From: Epiperipatus broadwayi
Lineage: Eukaryota; Onychophora; Udeonychophora; Euonychophora; Peripatidae
NCBI GenBank assembly: GCA_028023455.1
Contig: JAQFVV010000036.1
Span: forward strand, 9,664,719-9,728,718
Direction: 5' to 3'
DNA length: 64,000 bases
The notes under the pieces are model-generated. The model searched no databases, was not told the DNA's origin, and saw only the letters and a program-made list of their open reading frames with translations. This document shows, piece after piece, positions 47,905 to 61,479 of this stretch (its first letter is position 1; each line of letters starts with the position of its first letter). Made by a program: the position numbers and the translations under genes.

Positions 47905-47975
47905 CAAGCATTGGTGGTCTAGGGGTCAGTGGGTTCACTTCCCGGCTGATGCTATGACACATGAGAAAAAAAAAA
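47905..47975 (+). mobile_element. tRNA-derived SINE copy with poly-A tail
   Basis: CAAGCATTGGTGGTCTAGGG (A-box-like TGGTCTAGGGG), B-box-like GGGTTCACTTCCC (47931-47943), GCTGATGCTATGACACATGA, then ten A residues (47966-47975). Same family as 6881-6976 by start and end blocks, with a shorter middle. Likely mobilised by a poly-A-recognising LINE. Confidence 0.6.
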
Positions 47976-48194
47976 TTTAATATAGATTTGAAGAATTTTT
48001 CTTTCAAATGTCTTTTCTGTTTTACTTTTAATTTAATTAGAAATTCCATTACTATTTTGTTAATGGACTTTCTTTTGTTTTAGCTAAAGAATGTTAGCAG
48101 GGTTTATCGCGAAAGTAAATCTCTAGAATAAACTACTTTGACTTTAAAAAATAGAATATTAAAAATTTATTTATTGATTGTTATAAAAGTTTCC

Positions 48195-48235
48195 ATCTGG
48201 TAATTATATATATATATATATATATATACCAGATA

Positions 48236-48271
<36 letters not shown>

Positions 48272-48273
48272 GG
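48195..48273. repeat. Overlapping TA-centred palindromes
   Basis: ATCTGGTA, TA-rich, TACCAGAT (48195-48234) overlaps CCAGATA, (TA)n, ATCTGG (48229-48273). Both inverted repeats are short but exact. Confidence 0.8.
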
Positions 48274-48361
48274 GCACCTCCAATATTTATAATTAAAAAT
48301 TTAAATAGAAAATTTTTAGATTTTATTTAGATATTAAGTGGACTAGAAATTCAACACATAC

Positions 48362-48425
48362 AAGATGGCAGATGGAAAGTTTTGTAATTATCATTACACA
48401 CATGGATCTGGTTTGATCCTAGTTT
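48362..48425 (+). mobile_element. tRNA-like SINE head (fragment)
   Basis: AAGATGGCAGATGG (A-box-like) and, about 40 bases on, TCTGGTTTGATCCTAG (B-box-like). The start resembles 3073-3120. No tail is obvious. Confidence 0.35.
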
Positions 48426-49279
48426 AAAAATCTAAAAAGAAGTGAAGTGTGGATCTGACCTACAAATCCATTGCTTCAGTAGCTTACCAGTAAATTTGTG
48501 TAAACTGTAGATTCTTGTAGCATACATGTATTTCTTAAGATCCTGAGTTTATTGGAAGTTGTTTGATTTATTCTGTTGACCTTTTCACTTTTCTGGTGAG
48601 TTGCAAGGTACGGCTAGACACGAATCATTTAGAGTGTCTTCTTTGTGACAAGAGAAAGGTTTTTATCCCCTGACCAATTGGTTCAGCAAATAAATATTCC
48701 TGAATTTTTATTATGGTTGAGAGAACAAGGGTGCCCCAATTAGTCCCATCCTCTTATCTTTCCAGGGTGGATAAAATCTTTAGCACAAAATAACCTATTG
48801 CAGTTTTCATGCCCCTTTTATAACCTCAAGTCAGTTTTTTAGAATTCTGTGTATATATTCTTATCTTTTGTTATCAAAACACAAGTTGATAATTTTTCAC
48901 ATTGATTTTTCTTTTTTGTTACATTTTCTTTTCTCTAAATTCTTCTGGCATCTGTAATTAGCATTGAAACTTTGGTTGTAATCTCTTGCATTTGGAATTT
49001 TCTTTATTTATCTGGATTAAAATTCTGCAAGTATTTTTGTTCATTTCCATTTCAACTTTTATTTTTAATTAAATAGATAATACTAAATTCTCAAATATTT
49101 TTCACTGTACTATCTAAAATAAGTTATATTAACTAAAAAACACTAAATTGCATATTTTGAACATTTTTACATTTTACCTTTAGCTTTTAAAATATTACCA
49201 CATGCCAAACACTCATAAAGTACTCTTATTTTTATATGCTTTAATATATATTTTTATAGATAAATGAATTCATTGTATT
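48426..49279. other. AT-rich non-coding stretch
   Basis: Nothing recognised apart from runs of T. Confidence 0.5.
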
Positions 49280-50515
49280 ATTATTTAAAAATATAATAGC
49301 TGAATACCTGACACTTTTGTATAATAATAAGTACTTTCCTCAGAGTTTCTTGTTTTCACATAATAAAATGTGAGTAATGAGATCTAAAATTGTTATTTTT
49401 TTATTATTTACTTCTCATTCTCAAATTCTATTGGTTGAAAACTTTTAAAAAATATTTTATCCTCCAGTAGCTTTTTTCAAATATTGTTTATTTTGTTTAA
49501 TTCACACTTTTCATTTATGCTTTTGGGCCTTTACAAATGTCTATAGCTTTCCTTAACAACCTCTGATCATATTGTTCATTTTTTGCCAGAATATGTGTTT
49601 TATTAAAAATGATATATGGTTAGATAATTTAATTTGTGAATAAGTGATTAATAAATTAGATACTTTTCTAACTGCCCAAAATGTGTTCTTCTTTTCTTGC
49701 ATTCATTGTATGGTTGGTTTGTTTCCTGCTTTGTGTTCATTGTATGACTGGTTCGTCCAATATATGAATGTAAACAAAATCAACATGGAATTTTATATAC
49801 ACCATAAGTCTCCAATGGAATTTTATCTTTAAGAGATGAAAATACATCATTATTTTTTTTAAAATGCAGTATTAATTCTGTGTATATTATTTTTCTTTAA
49901 AACATTACAAATTTTATTAGTTACTTCATTTATATATGTTAGAACAGTTTTGATTTCTAATATATTAAAATCATTTTTTTTGTTACTTCAAGGATAAAAT
50001 TCCTTTGGAGCATCATGGTGTATACATAATTCCACATGGAGTTAGTTTAAATACATATATTGCACAGACCTATCATAGAATAAATATAAGAAAAGGAAAA
50101 CATATTTTAACAGTTAGAGAAAAGTGTAATTTATCAGCCATTTATTACAGATTAAATTAACTAACCATGACAACAATTTTAATAAAACACATATTCTGTG
50201 AGAAAATGAACAATATGATTAGAGATTGCTAAGGAAACCTACAGAGATATTTAAAAAACTGTAAGAACATAAAAGAAATGTGTCAATTAAGGAAAATTAA
50301 CAATATTTGAAAAAAAAAAACTATTGGAGGATAAAATATTTTTTTAAATTTCTCAAGCAAAATATTTGAGACTAAGAAGAAAATACCAACAGAAAAAATA
50401 ACAATTTTATATCTCACCATACACATTGTTATAATTTGAGGAAGAAGAAAATATGAGGAAAGTACTTGTTATTATACTAAAATGTCAGTTATCTACCTAT
50501 TATATTTTTATTACA
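49280..50515. mobile_element. Penelope-like element palindrome (two inverted 3' ends)
   Basis: Arms of about 500 bp, left 49280-49805 (minus) and right 50010-50515 (plus), imperfect inverses with a ~200-bp centre. The inner part of each arm encodes a GIY-YIG endonuclease start: left minus strand YGVYKIPC*FCLHSYIGRT, right HGVYIIPHGVSLNTYIAQT. The downstream arm sequence is full of stops. The left arm has an extra ~33-bp tandem duplication with two copies of CATACAATGAA. Penelope-like elements carry a C-terminal GIY-YIG nuclease and often sit in inverted or tandem partial copies; RT is absent here. Old and inactive. Confidence 0.75.
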
Positions 50516-50856
50516 TGGAAGCTCCCAGAAATTTTATATATATTACAATATATATATATTGTAACCAAAATTAAATGTAGTCCAAAAGATATAACTAAGT
50601 AAATTCAAAAATTAAATGATGATCAAAAGATATTATTATATCTGAGTACAGGAGTCCAAATATCAAGATATTAAGTAAATTAAAGGTTGATTATTAATAA
50701 CCAGTATTATATGAAATCACGTATAGGGAAATCACGTGAAGTGAGTACACTAGTAATTCAATAAAATATAACTCAGGTATGCAGGCAGTAGGTTTTATCC
50801 ACTTTCATTTCTTGGTTTGATGTTAAGTGCATGTTTAAACAAATACTAAGTGAATA

Positions 50857-50942
50857 TGGTCTAGCAGGGCGCCACTAGATTATCTGAATCTAGACATGGT
50901 TATATCTAATAACCTTTCACATGTACCGGGTTTGAATCCCCT
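50857..50942 (+). mobile_element. tRNA-like SINE head (weak)
   Basis: TGGTCTAGCAGGGCGCC (A-box-like) and GGGTTTGAATCCCC (B-box-like, 50928-50941) about 70 bases apart. The B box is close to consensus, but the spacing is long for a tRNA-derived head. Confidence 0.35.
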
Positions 50943-53850
50943 TTTTGGTACTTTATTTCTAATAAAATGGAAGATTTTGCTTTTTGAGCCATATCACTAT
51001 ATGCACTAATAGTTAGGTAAAAGTAAAACATCTTTAAACCACAGTGGAGTTCATTGAACATAAATCATTTCTCAGATCTTAACATAACAAATGTGTTTTA
51101 ATATTTTTATAAGTTCACTAGCTCAGATTATATATAACTAATTTAGGATGGCAATTCACTCATCCTTGCATGAAATAGATGATGGGATGTGGTTATAATA
51201 ATACTAAGAAATCACTAAATATTATAAAATCAATATTTATTTATGGCCTTTAAACAGTTAAACAGATCATTAATTAAAACGTTGATGACGATGATGATGA
51301 TGATAAAAATAACGATAATGACAAGGGTTTCAATTACAGCTCTAGGACTAAGCCTAAACATAAAACTAAATTTTATAAAGAAATTCATAATTATTGCTTA
51401 ATTTTAGCATATTTACTTATATCTTAAATAACTAATATTCAACCATTGATGATGATGAATAATCACACTTAACAAAGACTACACTTAATGAAATATATAC
51501 GCCTCATTTAATAAAACAAACTAATATTTATTACTACATTTCTAACATATACATAAAAATTTCTAGATAATATGAAAATTGACATGAATAATAATAATAA
51601 TAATTGGTTATATAACAATCCTCAGATTAATTTTAAGTTCTTCCCCCTTTCCCTTCAAATGTATTTTGTATTAAGTTGGACGTCACATTGACCATGATTT
51701 TCACTCCATGAGAAAAGTATTTAAAAAAAAATATTATCTGCTCATTAGCACACATACTTTAAAATCCAACATGTAAATAGAATAAAAAAAAAATGTTAGT
51801 AAAAATTGAAAGAGCAAGTTTTAGAAAAAAGTTTTAAATTATTTTCTCCCCCTCCCTTCCAAGCGCTGAAATCTATACTGAACTTGAAACAAAATAATCT
51901 AATATTCTAATACTACTCATTATTACACATTCACTTCCAATTATACACATATAAAAATATTATTATGTATGTGCGTGTTTTATCCCATGATAACAAAATA
52001 TTATTTAAAACCAAAATAATAATATATTAGTTAAAACTAAAATCATAATACCATAAAAAAAAAATTGTTTTACATATTCATATTTCATAACTGTAAAATT
52101 AATAAACAAATCATTTTCATACATTCAAGATCATTTATGAAGCTCAAAGTTATTATTAGTAAGACATTCTTGTTTTAATCGATCTGAATAGTCTTTAAAA
52201 GTTCTTTAAATAAAAATATACCACTTTATTGCTAAAATGTTTATTAAGACTGATATCATAAAGAAAATAGATATAAAAAGTCATATTACCGATCTTTTGT
52301 TTGTAGCGAATTTCCAAGGGTTCAAACTTGTCTTGTATAAGGTTTATATTTCTGCAGCTACCATTTTCGTTTTACTGGGAACAATCTCTTTCTTGAGGTG
52401 GATAACTATTTGATGATGGTGACTCTATTGAGGTTATTTGCTTTAGTGGATAATTTGGAAATCATTATATTAATTTTTCTTCTCTTCCTGTCAAGCATGT
52501 GGATGAAATACAGCAGTTGTTTTCCCATTTGTAAATTTTCTTGAGTTTAAAATCAGTTGTTGGAACAATTAATTGGACTTGATGATTAATATTTATCAGT
52601 AGATTAATTCATCTTCTTTGAATGCAGGTGAATGCTTTCTTCCTTCTATTAAAAACATCTTATTTATCTGGTCAGTTGAATGGTGTAGAATTTTATTTTA
52701 GACACATCTTTTCTTTCCTATGTGATGTGCAGCTTCCCCAGATGGTCCGGAATCGATGGGACATACATATAATTTTTCTAACCTGCCATTTCTTATATTT
52801 TCAACATTCAAATTTGATAGTTTAATAATCTGAATCAATCACAATAATAATCTTAATAATAATTCAAGACAGCTTTTTATATCCAATTTTTAGCTAACTT
52901 AACCAATCAGAGATAGCATCACTTGCTATTTTTGGACAAATTTGTTTTAATTAGATCTGTAATTTATTTTCAACCAAAGTATTTTTCAACTGAAAAGTTT
53001 AATCCTTTTTCCAGACACTTTTGTTTTAAAAAAAAAAAATAGACTCAATTCTTATTTCCTTTCTTTTGTTTTTTCTTTCTTTTTAACATCCAGGTAACAC
53101 TTCAAATCTTTGAGCTTCCTTCTTTAGATCTTGATAAGACAATTTCAAAAATTATAGCTCCAAAGTGACAATCATTTACAAAAAATTTACTACAAAGATC
53201 GATATCTGATTAAACAGATTTCCTCTTTTAACAAAAAAAATTGTACAAAAAAAATAATTTGACAGATTTAATACTTCCTTTTCTTTCAATATTTAGGAAA
53301 TGTAAAATTTTGTATGTAATGTACACACATCCTTCATTCTTTCAAATCATTCATAAACTAACCTTAAATACTATAATTGCTAGCCTAGTAATTATAACCC
53401 AATTATTTAATTAAATCTGTAACTTTTAAATCCCACTTATAATTAAAGAAAAGCAAAAATAGAAGTATAGAATAAAATGTTAGAATTGATCAAGCATAGC
53501 TTAGTTTTAAAGAAAGTTAAAATGTTGAATATTTGAAATATAAAACAATTAAATAATTTACACATACATTGCCTATATGTATGCATTATAACTTTGCTTT
53601 TTAAAGAAAAATTAAATATTAAATAGTTTAAATGTGTGTATTACCTTTCTATCAACACACACACAAATAAAGCATGTAATTGTGGACCCATTCTTTCTGT
53701 TTAAAGCTTTTGAAATTGGACCTTGTAGGGTTTAAACTTGTATGCCCTACAACTTCCTTTATGGTTATATAAAATCGTGATGATGATTTTGTTTTACCTT
53801 TTCTACATGCACATTACTATAAATTTGTCTAGTGACCAAATTGTAATGGC

Positions 53851-53884
<34 letters not shown>

Positions 53885-54519
53885 ATATATATATAATTTG
53901 ATCAATATATTACTGTAAGAGACTATGATTATATATATATATATTGTATGTATATGACTAATTTCAAACAGATATATTATTTATCTAAAAAAAAAATTTC
54001 TTTTAGATATATAGATTTATGTGTGTATTTATTATTATATAGTCGATATAAATAGTTAATGAATAAGCAGTTGTAGAGAAAGAAGGTAATAATATTTAAT
54101 ATTGATTTATTGTATTTTCTTATTAAATAATGTGTTAACTTATTTAACATTAATTTTTTTTGTTAAAATAAAGTAGATCAGAAAGAAAGTGTAAAATAAA
54201 GCGATCAAGATTAGTAGATTAGGATGTGAAAATGTACACGTGTGAGTATAAATGTTTAAACATCAAACATTTTTACACAAATCTTTTAATGACTAAGATT
54301 GCAAGCTTAGTTTTTTTTTGTATTATCTGGATTGTAGATATTTAGATAAGAAAGTGGTGCTTGGATGTAATAAAAGTAACAATTGATCCTAAGTTTTTTT
54401 TATTAATTGTGACAGACCATCAACTTGTGAAGCTTTGATTTTTATTTCAAGATAAGATTTCCAGGTGGTTCTTTTCTTTGATTAAGATTCACAATATAAA
54501 TGAATGAAACAATATTTAG
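50943..54519. other. AT-rich non-coding stretch
   Basis: No gene recognised. Holds a GATGAT tract (about 51280-51310) and TA tracts (about 53855-53895 and 53932-53946). The 67-codon frame at 52622-52825 lacks motifs. Confidence 0.5.
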
Positions 54520-54523
54520 TGAT

Positions 54524-54770
54524 GCTCAGTTTTTCATTATTATAAAACAGAGATATAGCGAAGGCAGGCAGTTCAACTTTTGTTTGGAGGAGAGTGATCT
54601 AACAATATGTAGTTTTAAAAGAGAGTCAATCATTAATATTACTACGGTCAGTTTTTTTTAATGTTATTAGAGAAGAGCTGTGGCAGTCAGTTTTTTTTTT
54701 AATGTTGAAAAAAAGAGATGTAACAATCAGTTTATTCATTATTATTAGACAGAGAATTCGTGATTGAGTT
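54524..54770. repeat. Decayed ~40-bp tandem repeat
   Basis: GTCAGTTTTTTTTAATGTTA with AGAGA.ATGTAACA recurs at about 54648, 54688 and 54728 with a period near 40, and a looser copy lies at 54527. Copies are diverged. Confidence 0.6.
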
Positions 54771-55329
54771 CATGAAAACTAAAAGAAAATGGACAGTTTT
54801 CATTTTTATTTTTATGAGTGAGAGCGATTGATTTTTTTTTCACTCTTTAAAAAAATTGAGGAAGAGAAAAATGACTGTTGTTTTAAAGTCAGTATAGACG
54901 AAGATGTGCATATATATAAGTAATTCCCAGCAAGATTAAGATAAAGAAGGAAAAAATGAAACAAAATTGAATTTATTGGAAGAAGTTATTAACAATTCTA
55001 TGAAATGATATTAATATATTTTGCTGTGTATAATATAATGAATTTGCATTGCTAAAACCATTTTTTCTGCTTCCTGGATTAATACAGAATGGGTTAAGTC
55101 ACTGGTCTACTGTGGACCCATATACCGGTCCATAGTAACCAAAAGAATGGACAAATTTAAAACCAGCCAAAAATGTCATCTCATTATTATCTTTGACAAG
55201 AGCTAAGAAGATAGGAAATATGAATAAAAGCCATATATATAGCCAAATTTGATGAAGCTATGAATCAAATTTTTTGTTAAAGTTTTCCTCAGTCAGCTAA
55301 AGTGTCTACAATGATTTATTTTTTTTAAT

Positions 55330-55590
55330 GGAAGTGACAAGCAAATCCATCAGTTCATACTTATCTAAAAGTATTTGAAATAACTCTTTTTTGAAATGGT
55401 AGAAGCATGCCAGTCAACAAATTCAGCATTATCAAAAGTATCAACAATAAATAATTTTAAAATTGAATAAATAAGCATGTCAATCAATTCATGTTTATCT
55501 TAAAAGTATCTGCAAGAACTTTTCTTTTTTTTAAATGGAGCAAAGACAAGCAGTCTGAAAATTCAAACTCGGGACATTTATAAGAAGTGA
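55330..55590. repeat. Decayed ~75-bp tandem repeat
   Basis: About four units of the form AAGCA..CCAGTCA.CAAATTCA, then TTATC.AAAAGTATC, then ATAACTTTTTTTTAAATGG. Units start near 55338, 55405, 55473 and 55553. Confidence 0.6.
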
Positions 55591-56499
55591 AAGTAATCGG
55601 GTAACTATGAACTTTCCTTAACAGATCTTTTATTATTGCTTATTAAAAGTAAACCTTAATTTATTGGTCAAAGCATTATTTTTTTTCTTTTGATACAGAA
55701 ACATTAAAGGCTTGTTTATCGATAGTTATTCTCAATATCACATAACATAACACAAACACAGTTTAAATCTTTAAACTTAAATTTTCATTATTTTTTTATT
55801 GTTATTTTTTATATTATATATTGTAATATTTTTTTATTGTTCTTCATTTGTTATGATAATGAGCAACCTATAAATATATGCATTTATAATGTTTTTTTTT
55901 TTATCTTGTTGCATATTAAAATTGATATAATGTATTTTATTTTCTTTTGCTAAAAGGTTGCAAGAATATTTTTTATATATGTAATTTATGTATTAATCTC
56001 TAATATAAAGGGAACACATTTTAGAAATATATGTTGACATATACAGGGTGTGTGCATGTGTAACTGCTTATACAAACATGTCAAAAGAATAGGTTATACA
56101 TAATTAGTTTAAATATGGTAAATTATAAAGCAAGGCTTACATATGAATGGAAGTGAAATAAAAAACAAGTTACATATGAAATTTATTTTTTATGACATAA
56201 TAAGTTATGAAAGTCTTAAGTAAGCATTCCATGAAATATATTTTTTTTAAATGTCATTTTAAGCCAGCTTATTTTAAACTTATCCAAAATGACGAACTTG
56301 TATATAAAATTTTGTATTAGTTCTATATTGAATTAATGTAATAATAAGCCATTTATCTAATTAGTAAATTTGATTTTAAAGAAAGAGTAATAGTATTAAT
56401 AAAATATAATTATATATCTTAATTGGTTTTTGAGTTCTTATTAAAAATATTGTTGTATTTTTCTTGTCTTAATTCTATCATTTTAATTCATCATCATCG

Positions 56500-56580
56500 C
56501 TCGCAGATATTAAGAATCATCATTCGTAAATATTGAGCAATCACTTGCAAATATTAAGCGCTCGCAAAATGTTAAGTAAA
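56500..56580. repeat. ~25-bp degenerate tandem repeat
   Basis: CTCGCAGATATTAAG, TCGTAAATATTGAGCAATCA, CTTGCAAATATTAAGCG, CTCGCAAAATGTTAAG: four variants of one motif in tandem. Confidence 0.6.
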
Positions 56581-57084
56581 CTAGAATGTTGATTTACCTT
56601 TAAGTATTTAGGGATTAAGCTTGATAATAACCAAATTTTAATAATTATAGTTCAACAATAGAAAGCTAAAATTATGTTGTGTCCATGAGTTTTGATCATC
56701 CTCATCAAAGATGGATATATTATTGATTAAAACACTGTTTCAAATAATACTATACATGAGTTATGATCGCCATCATCATTAATAAATTATAATCATTAAA
56801 TCTAATGTTTAACATAATTAATATATTTAGTAAATAAGGATTTATAGAAAGTTGAATATCATGCATAGAGATTCGTGATGATCAGTCATCATCACTAGTA
56901 TTATTAAATCCTACTTTTAACTATAAAAGTATTTTAGTAAATAAACATAAACTTATATAAATGCTAGTGAATGTAATAATTAAATCCCAGTTTGACATGG
57001 GATGATTTTTAAAAAGTGCTTATGAGTTTATAAAGATAAATTTATTGTTGTGAGTTTATTAATAAGCTATGGCTGGTATCATCA

Positions 57085-57155
57085 TCACTATTATTATTAT
57101 TATTATTAATATTATGATATTATTATCATCATCATTATTATCATCATCATTATTA
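57085..57155. repeat. (ATT)n/(ATC)n microsatellite
   Basis: Mixed TCA and TTA trinucleotides, about 70 bp. Confidence 0.9.
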
Positions 57156-58391
57156 CCTTTATATTGTGATAAATAATCTAGTTAAATGGCCATCAATATC
57201 AATAATGGTCTTCACGATGCTTGTTTAGAAGCCATTAATAGGATTATACTTGTCTGTTCATCAATATATGTAAAATGAGCTAGCAATGTCTATAAGACTC
57301 TTGATGTATATAATTTTTTTATGATATGGGGATCTTATGATTTTATTGACATGAATAAAATATGAGTGTCATTTTTTTATTAGTCATCCAAGTCATGTGT
57401 GATAAAAATGTACCAAATGAGTTTGAACGCAGTACACTCTAAACATATATTTATCTAGATTTAGAACAATCTAATGGCATTCATGGGAAAACACATGTAC
57501 TTAGCTAAACTGAATAAAAAGTGATCCCATCCCTTTTCCAACTTATTAACTTTGTGCAATATGTTTTATAAGTTGTCATGAATAGCACCAGTGTGTGCAT
57601 ATGACCATGAATGGTCTTATATGTTTGGAAAGAAGAATAGGAAGGATTCTTTGTTAAAAGAACCTAGTATTGGAGATAAGCATAATGCACTCCAGGGATC
57701 TCAAAGTGGGTAATTTTATTCAGTCGCTATATTTAATATTATTTTATTTGATGACAATGGCCAGTATGTTTTATTGTTCAAATGACTTCCCCAATATCTA
57801 AATATTCTAAATCTTTAATGATGATAGTTTTAATTTTCATTGTTGTTATTTTATATGGAGAAATGATATAATTTATTTACTTCATTATTAGTGTAACAGA
57901 GTTAATGTTTAGGATAGTTGCAAACGGGCTATAATGTTATATTTAATTAATTAAAAATAGACACCCAAATGGAGCATGATATGCATATATTCTTATTTAT
58001 ATGTTAGCATCATCCTTATTTAATTATAAATTGTATTTTAGCTAACACAGTGAATTCATTTATCATTTAATTTTACTTGGTTACAAATGATGAACCACTG
58101 GAGCATATCATATATCCTGTTCAGTGTTTAGTTGTTGAATTATAGCAACTATCATTTTATCACTCATCAATATATAGATTGTAATCAGTTATAAAGTAAC
58201 AGCCTTTTATCAACCTTTTTATCATTCATCATTACAATATTATTCATACTGTTACAAATGACAGATTAAATATAGACATATCTTAATAATTAATGATTGC
58301 TATATTTTTTTATTTTGTTACAATATATATATATATATATATATACATAATTTATAATTTTTATTTTTAATATATATATATATATATATAT

Positions 58392-59573
58392 GTAAATTTA
58401 TAAATAAATATTTAAAAATACAGTACTTAAAAGTTTATAAAAAAATATGTATAACCATCACTTAGAAGCCCTTTCAACTAACTTGTAGCTTTGTCAAGTA
58501 TTACTTTTAAAATGTCAGCTTTCCCATAATTTCATGATGTCAACTTTTCCATAATTCTGTGATCTTAATGTTTGCTGCTTGCCTATTAATTAAATTTTGC
58601 TTATATTTATATATTAATATCGCCTCTTTAATTTTCCTTTTATTATTATTTCTTTCAGTTTCCAATATTTTTACGTATTAATAATTAAAATTGACACCAT
58701 ATATGCATGATTTATTATGGTAATAACAGACAGAAGCTGATAAAGTATTATTATTGTTAAAATTTTGTTTTGTATTTTGAATTTTTTAAATAATAATGAG
58801 TGCTCTTTTGTTCTTTTTTCCAATGTGCACCTCGATTCATCTATATATCCACTGCCACACCTACATGTCTATTTGTAAATGATACAATTTTTATTTATCA
58901 ATAAAGTTTTATCTTCTAAATATAAAAATATTAATAATAATGTTAATTCTTTTGATAAAAACAAGAAAATTTATAAAGGAATATGTGATATTGCATGTTA
59001 TGCTCCACCTACATTAAATAAATTAATAAACAATTCAAAAATAAAACTTTATTGATAAATAATAATTGTATCATTTACAAATGGTCATGTAGGTATGGCA
59101 GTGGATATATAGGTGAATTGAGGTGCACATTGGAAAAAAGAACAAAAGAGCACTTATTATTATTTAAAAGGATTCAAAATACAAAAAAAAAAATTAAAAA
59201 TAATGATACTTTATCAGTTTTGGTCTTTTATGACCATAATAAATCATGCATATATGTTTTCGATTTTAATTATAACAATGTAAAAATATTGGAAACTGAA
59301 AGAAATAATAATAAAAGGAAAATTAAAGAGGCAATATTAATATATAAATATAAGCAAGATTTAATTAATAGGCAAGCAGCAAACGTTAAGTTCACAGAAT
59401 TATGGGAAAGTTGACATGATGGAATTATGAAAAAGCTGACATTTTAAAAGTGATAATTGACAAATCTACAAGTTAGTTGAAAGTGCTTCTAAGTGATGGT
59501 TATACATATATTTTTTATAAACTTTTAAGTACTGTATTTTCAAATATTTATTTATAAATTTACGTATATTATT
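58392..59573. mobile_element. Penelope-like element palindrome with GIY-YIG open frame
   Basis: Left arm 58392-58912 (minus) and right arm 59041-59573 (plus) are close inverses over about 520 bp, 3' ends outward. The 128-bp centre continues the plus-strand element upstream (GICDIACYAPPTLNKLINN). (TA)n tracts flank both outer ends. Shared outer block: TAAATTTATAAATAAATATT and AAGTACTGTATTTT. Only the endonuclease end of the element is present; RT is missing. The better preserved arm is annotated separately. This is the recurring two-headed organisation of 5'-truncated Penelope-like elements. Confidence 0.88.
59052..59414 (+). pseudogene. Penelope-like element C-terminal GIY-YIG endonuclease domain
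   Basis: Nuclease domain that nicks target DNA for Penelope-like retrotransposition. 120 codons open (the first codon is TTG at 59052; no natural start, since this is the C-terminus of a larger protein). Seen: IIY (7-9) as the GIY strand, C13, GYIG (18-21) as YIG, R30 and H34 of the R..EH helix, and KRKIKEAILI with the catalytic Glu about 97 residues in, then LINRQ. The usual final LN.D.G is altered. Upstream RT is absent and a frameshift separates it from GICDIACYAPP in 58940-59050. A mirrored, more broken copy lies in the left arm. Confidence 0.85.
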
Positions 59574-59598
59574 TTGAAGAAATACAGACATCGATTTG

Positions 59599-59648
<50 letters not shown>

Positions 59649-61479
59649 CTTATGTTCAAATCAGTATGTTTAAATGAATGACGTTTATTGTTATAATAGA
59701 TTACTTAAATCACATGTTAAATCTTTCATGTTTAATTTTTACTCGTTTTCAATGTATTGCACAAATTTTGCAATAGTGCGTGTAATTTTATATTCAACGA
59801 TAAACAGATTTGAAATATAAAATATAACAACAATTATTTACAAAAATGTCATATCGAACATTTATTAAATAAATAATTAGAAAATATAATTTTTAATTAA
59901 AATCATAAATAAAATGCAGAAAAAAATTGGAGTTTTAATATTAGAATAGATAAAAATTACCTATAAAAAGAAACAAAAATGTTTTACCAACGATGGCAAA
60001 ACAAATTTGTTTAAAAAATAACAATGTATGTAAATAAAAATTATTGTTAAAATAAGTGAAAATGTGTAGTTATTTGGAAATATATTCAGAGATATTAATT
60101 CTGCATTCATTTATTTGTTTTTAATTTAAAATTTTCTGTCAGAAGTCTTTTATCATTTATTATATTCTTATCAATGGTAGTGACTCAAAATTTACCTCAC
60201 ATAACCAATTGTAAAGATAATATAATAATATACTTTAGTAGTAAGAAATATCCACTTCTAAAAATATTTTGACGTAGTAGTAACGAAGAATGAAAGAATA
60301 ATTGAAAAATATGCTAGTTTTATTTTGTTTTCGTAATCATCATAAAGATACATCTACAATCTATTTTCAACAAGCAATGTTCTGTTAGTCTACAACACAT
60401 TATTAAACTTTTATTTATTATTATTGTTGGCACTTCATAATTTTTCAACTTTACACTTTCACATCAATCTAAAACTTCTCAATGACTTCACAAATACACT
60501 ACTATAATGATTAGTAGAGTTTTTGTAAATATACATATATTTAAAAAATGTGAGTGAAAAATTATAATATGTGAATGTTTATGTTAAGTAATTTAAAGTT
60601 AATCTTTTGATAGCTATTCTTATTTGTATTACTAAGTTAAAAAAAGTAAAGATGCTTCACTATTTGAAAAATAGTATTACTCCTGCTTAGAAAAAATAGT
60701 TCTATAAATATATCAACATGTTCATTTTTTTCTTAGAACCTTTACACTTTCTATTTGACTGATAAAATGACGAATTGCTATAAAATAAATGACCTTAAAA
60801 TTATATAACCTTGTAATAAATTATATTTTTACATGACCATTATAATTAATAATATTCACCAATTATCCGGCCCATTTTTATGTTTTAGAGATTTGATAAA
60901 TAACATTGCCAGCGATTTTTCTATTTTTTTTCTTCATCTGCTTCTTTTGAAATATCAAATATAATCTTATTATTACCTGGAACTTTTTCCTTTCTCATAA
61001 ATTTGAACGCATTTCTCACTACTTTATAAAAAATCCTGACAATTCAGAAGTTATAGTAGTTTTAGGAAATATTGTTCCTTGTTTTTTTATTGCTATATGA
61101 TTGTTGATAGAACAAGTTTACACATTTCATAATATCATTATTTTTTTAATAATAATTCTTTTTTTTTCTTAATGCACGAATGGGTTCCTTACCGATAACA
61201 AGATGATTTTTATTGTCTCCTATAGCTTTTTTTAACCATTATAGTCGTATCACACCAATTCTCTTTCACTTCATTGTACAGAATTCTAGGATATTCAATC
61301 TGTCTTAATGCGCTCATTTTATACATTATTATATTGCTTGTTGTCATCATATAGCGTTCTGTCTGAATAAATTTTTTTCTGCTCAATTGCTGCTTTTTTG
61401 TGCCGCTAATATTGATTCAGCTTTTAAAGAGTATACTTATTATCCTATTGATTTCGTTCAAACAATATATATATATATA
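59574..61479. other. AT-rich non-coding stretch
   Basis: A (TA)n tract at about 59600-59646, and another at about 61466-61486 leading into the next palindrome. No gene recognised. Confidence 0.5.

Larger units (their letters stand above)
55591..58320. other. AT-rich non-coding stretch
   Basis: No gene recognised. Contains the small repeats at 56500-56580 and 57085-57155, listed separately. Confidence 0.5.

Noticed and set aside
47571-47957. 128-codon hydrophobic open frame, membrane-protein-like
   Set aside because: AT-rich composition makes hydrophobic frames common; there is no motif, and its C-terminus is the translated SINE at 47905-47975.
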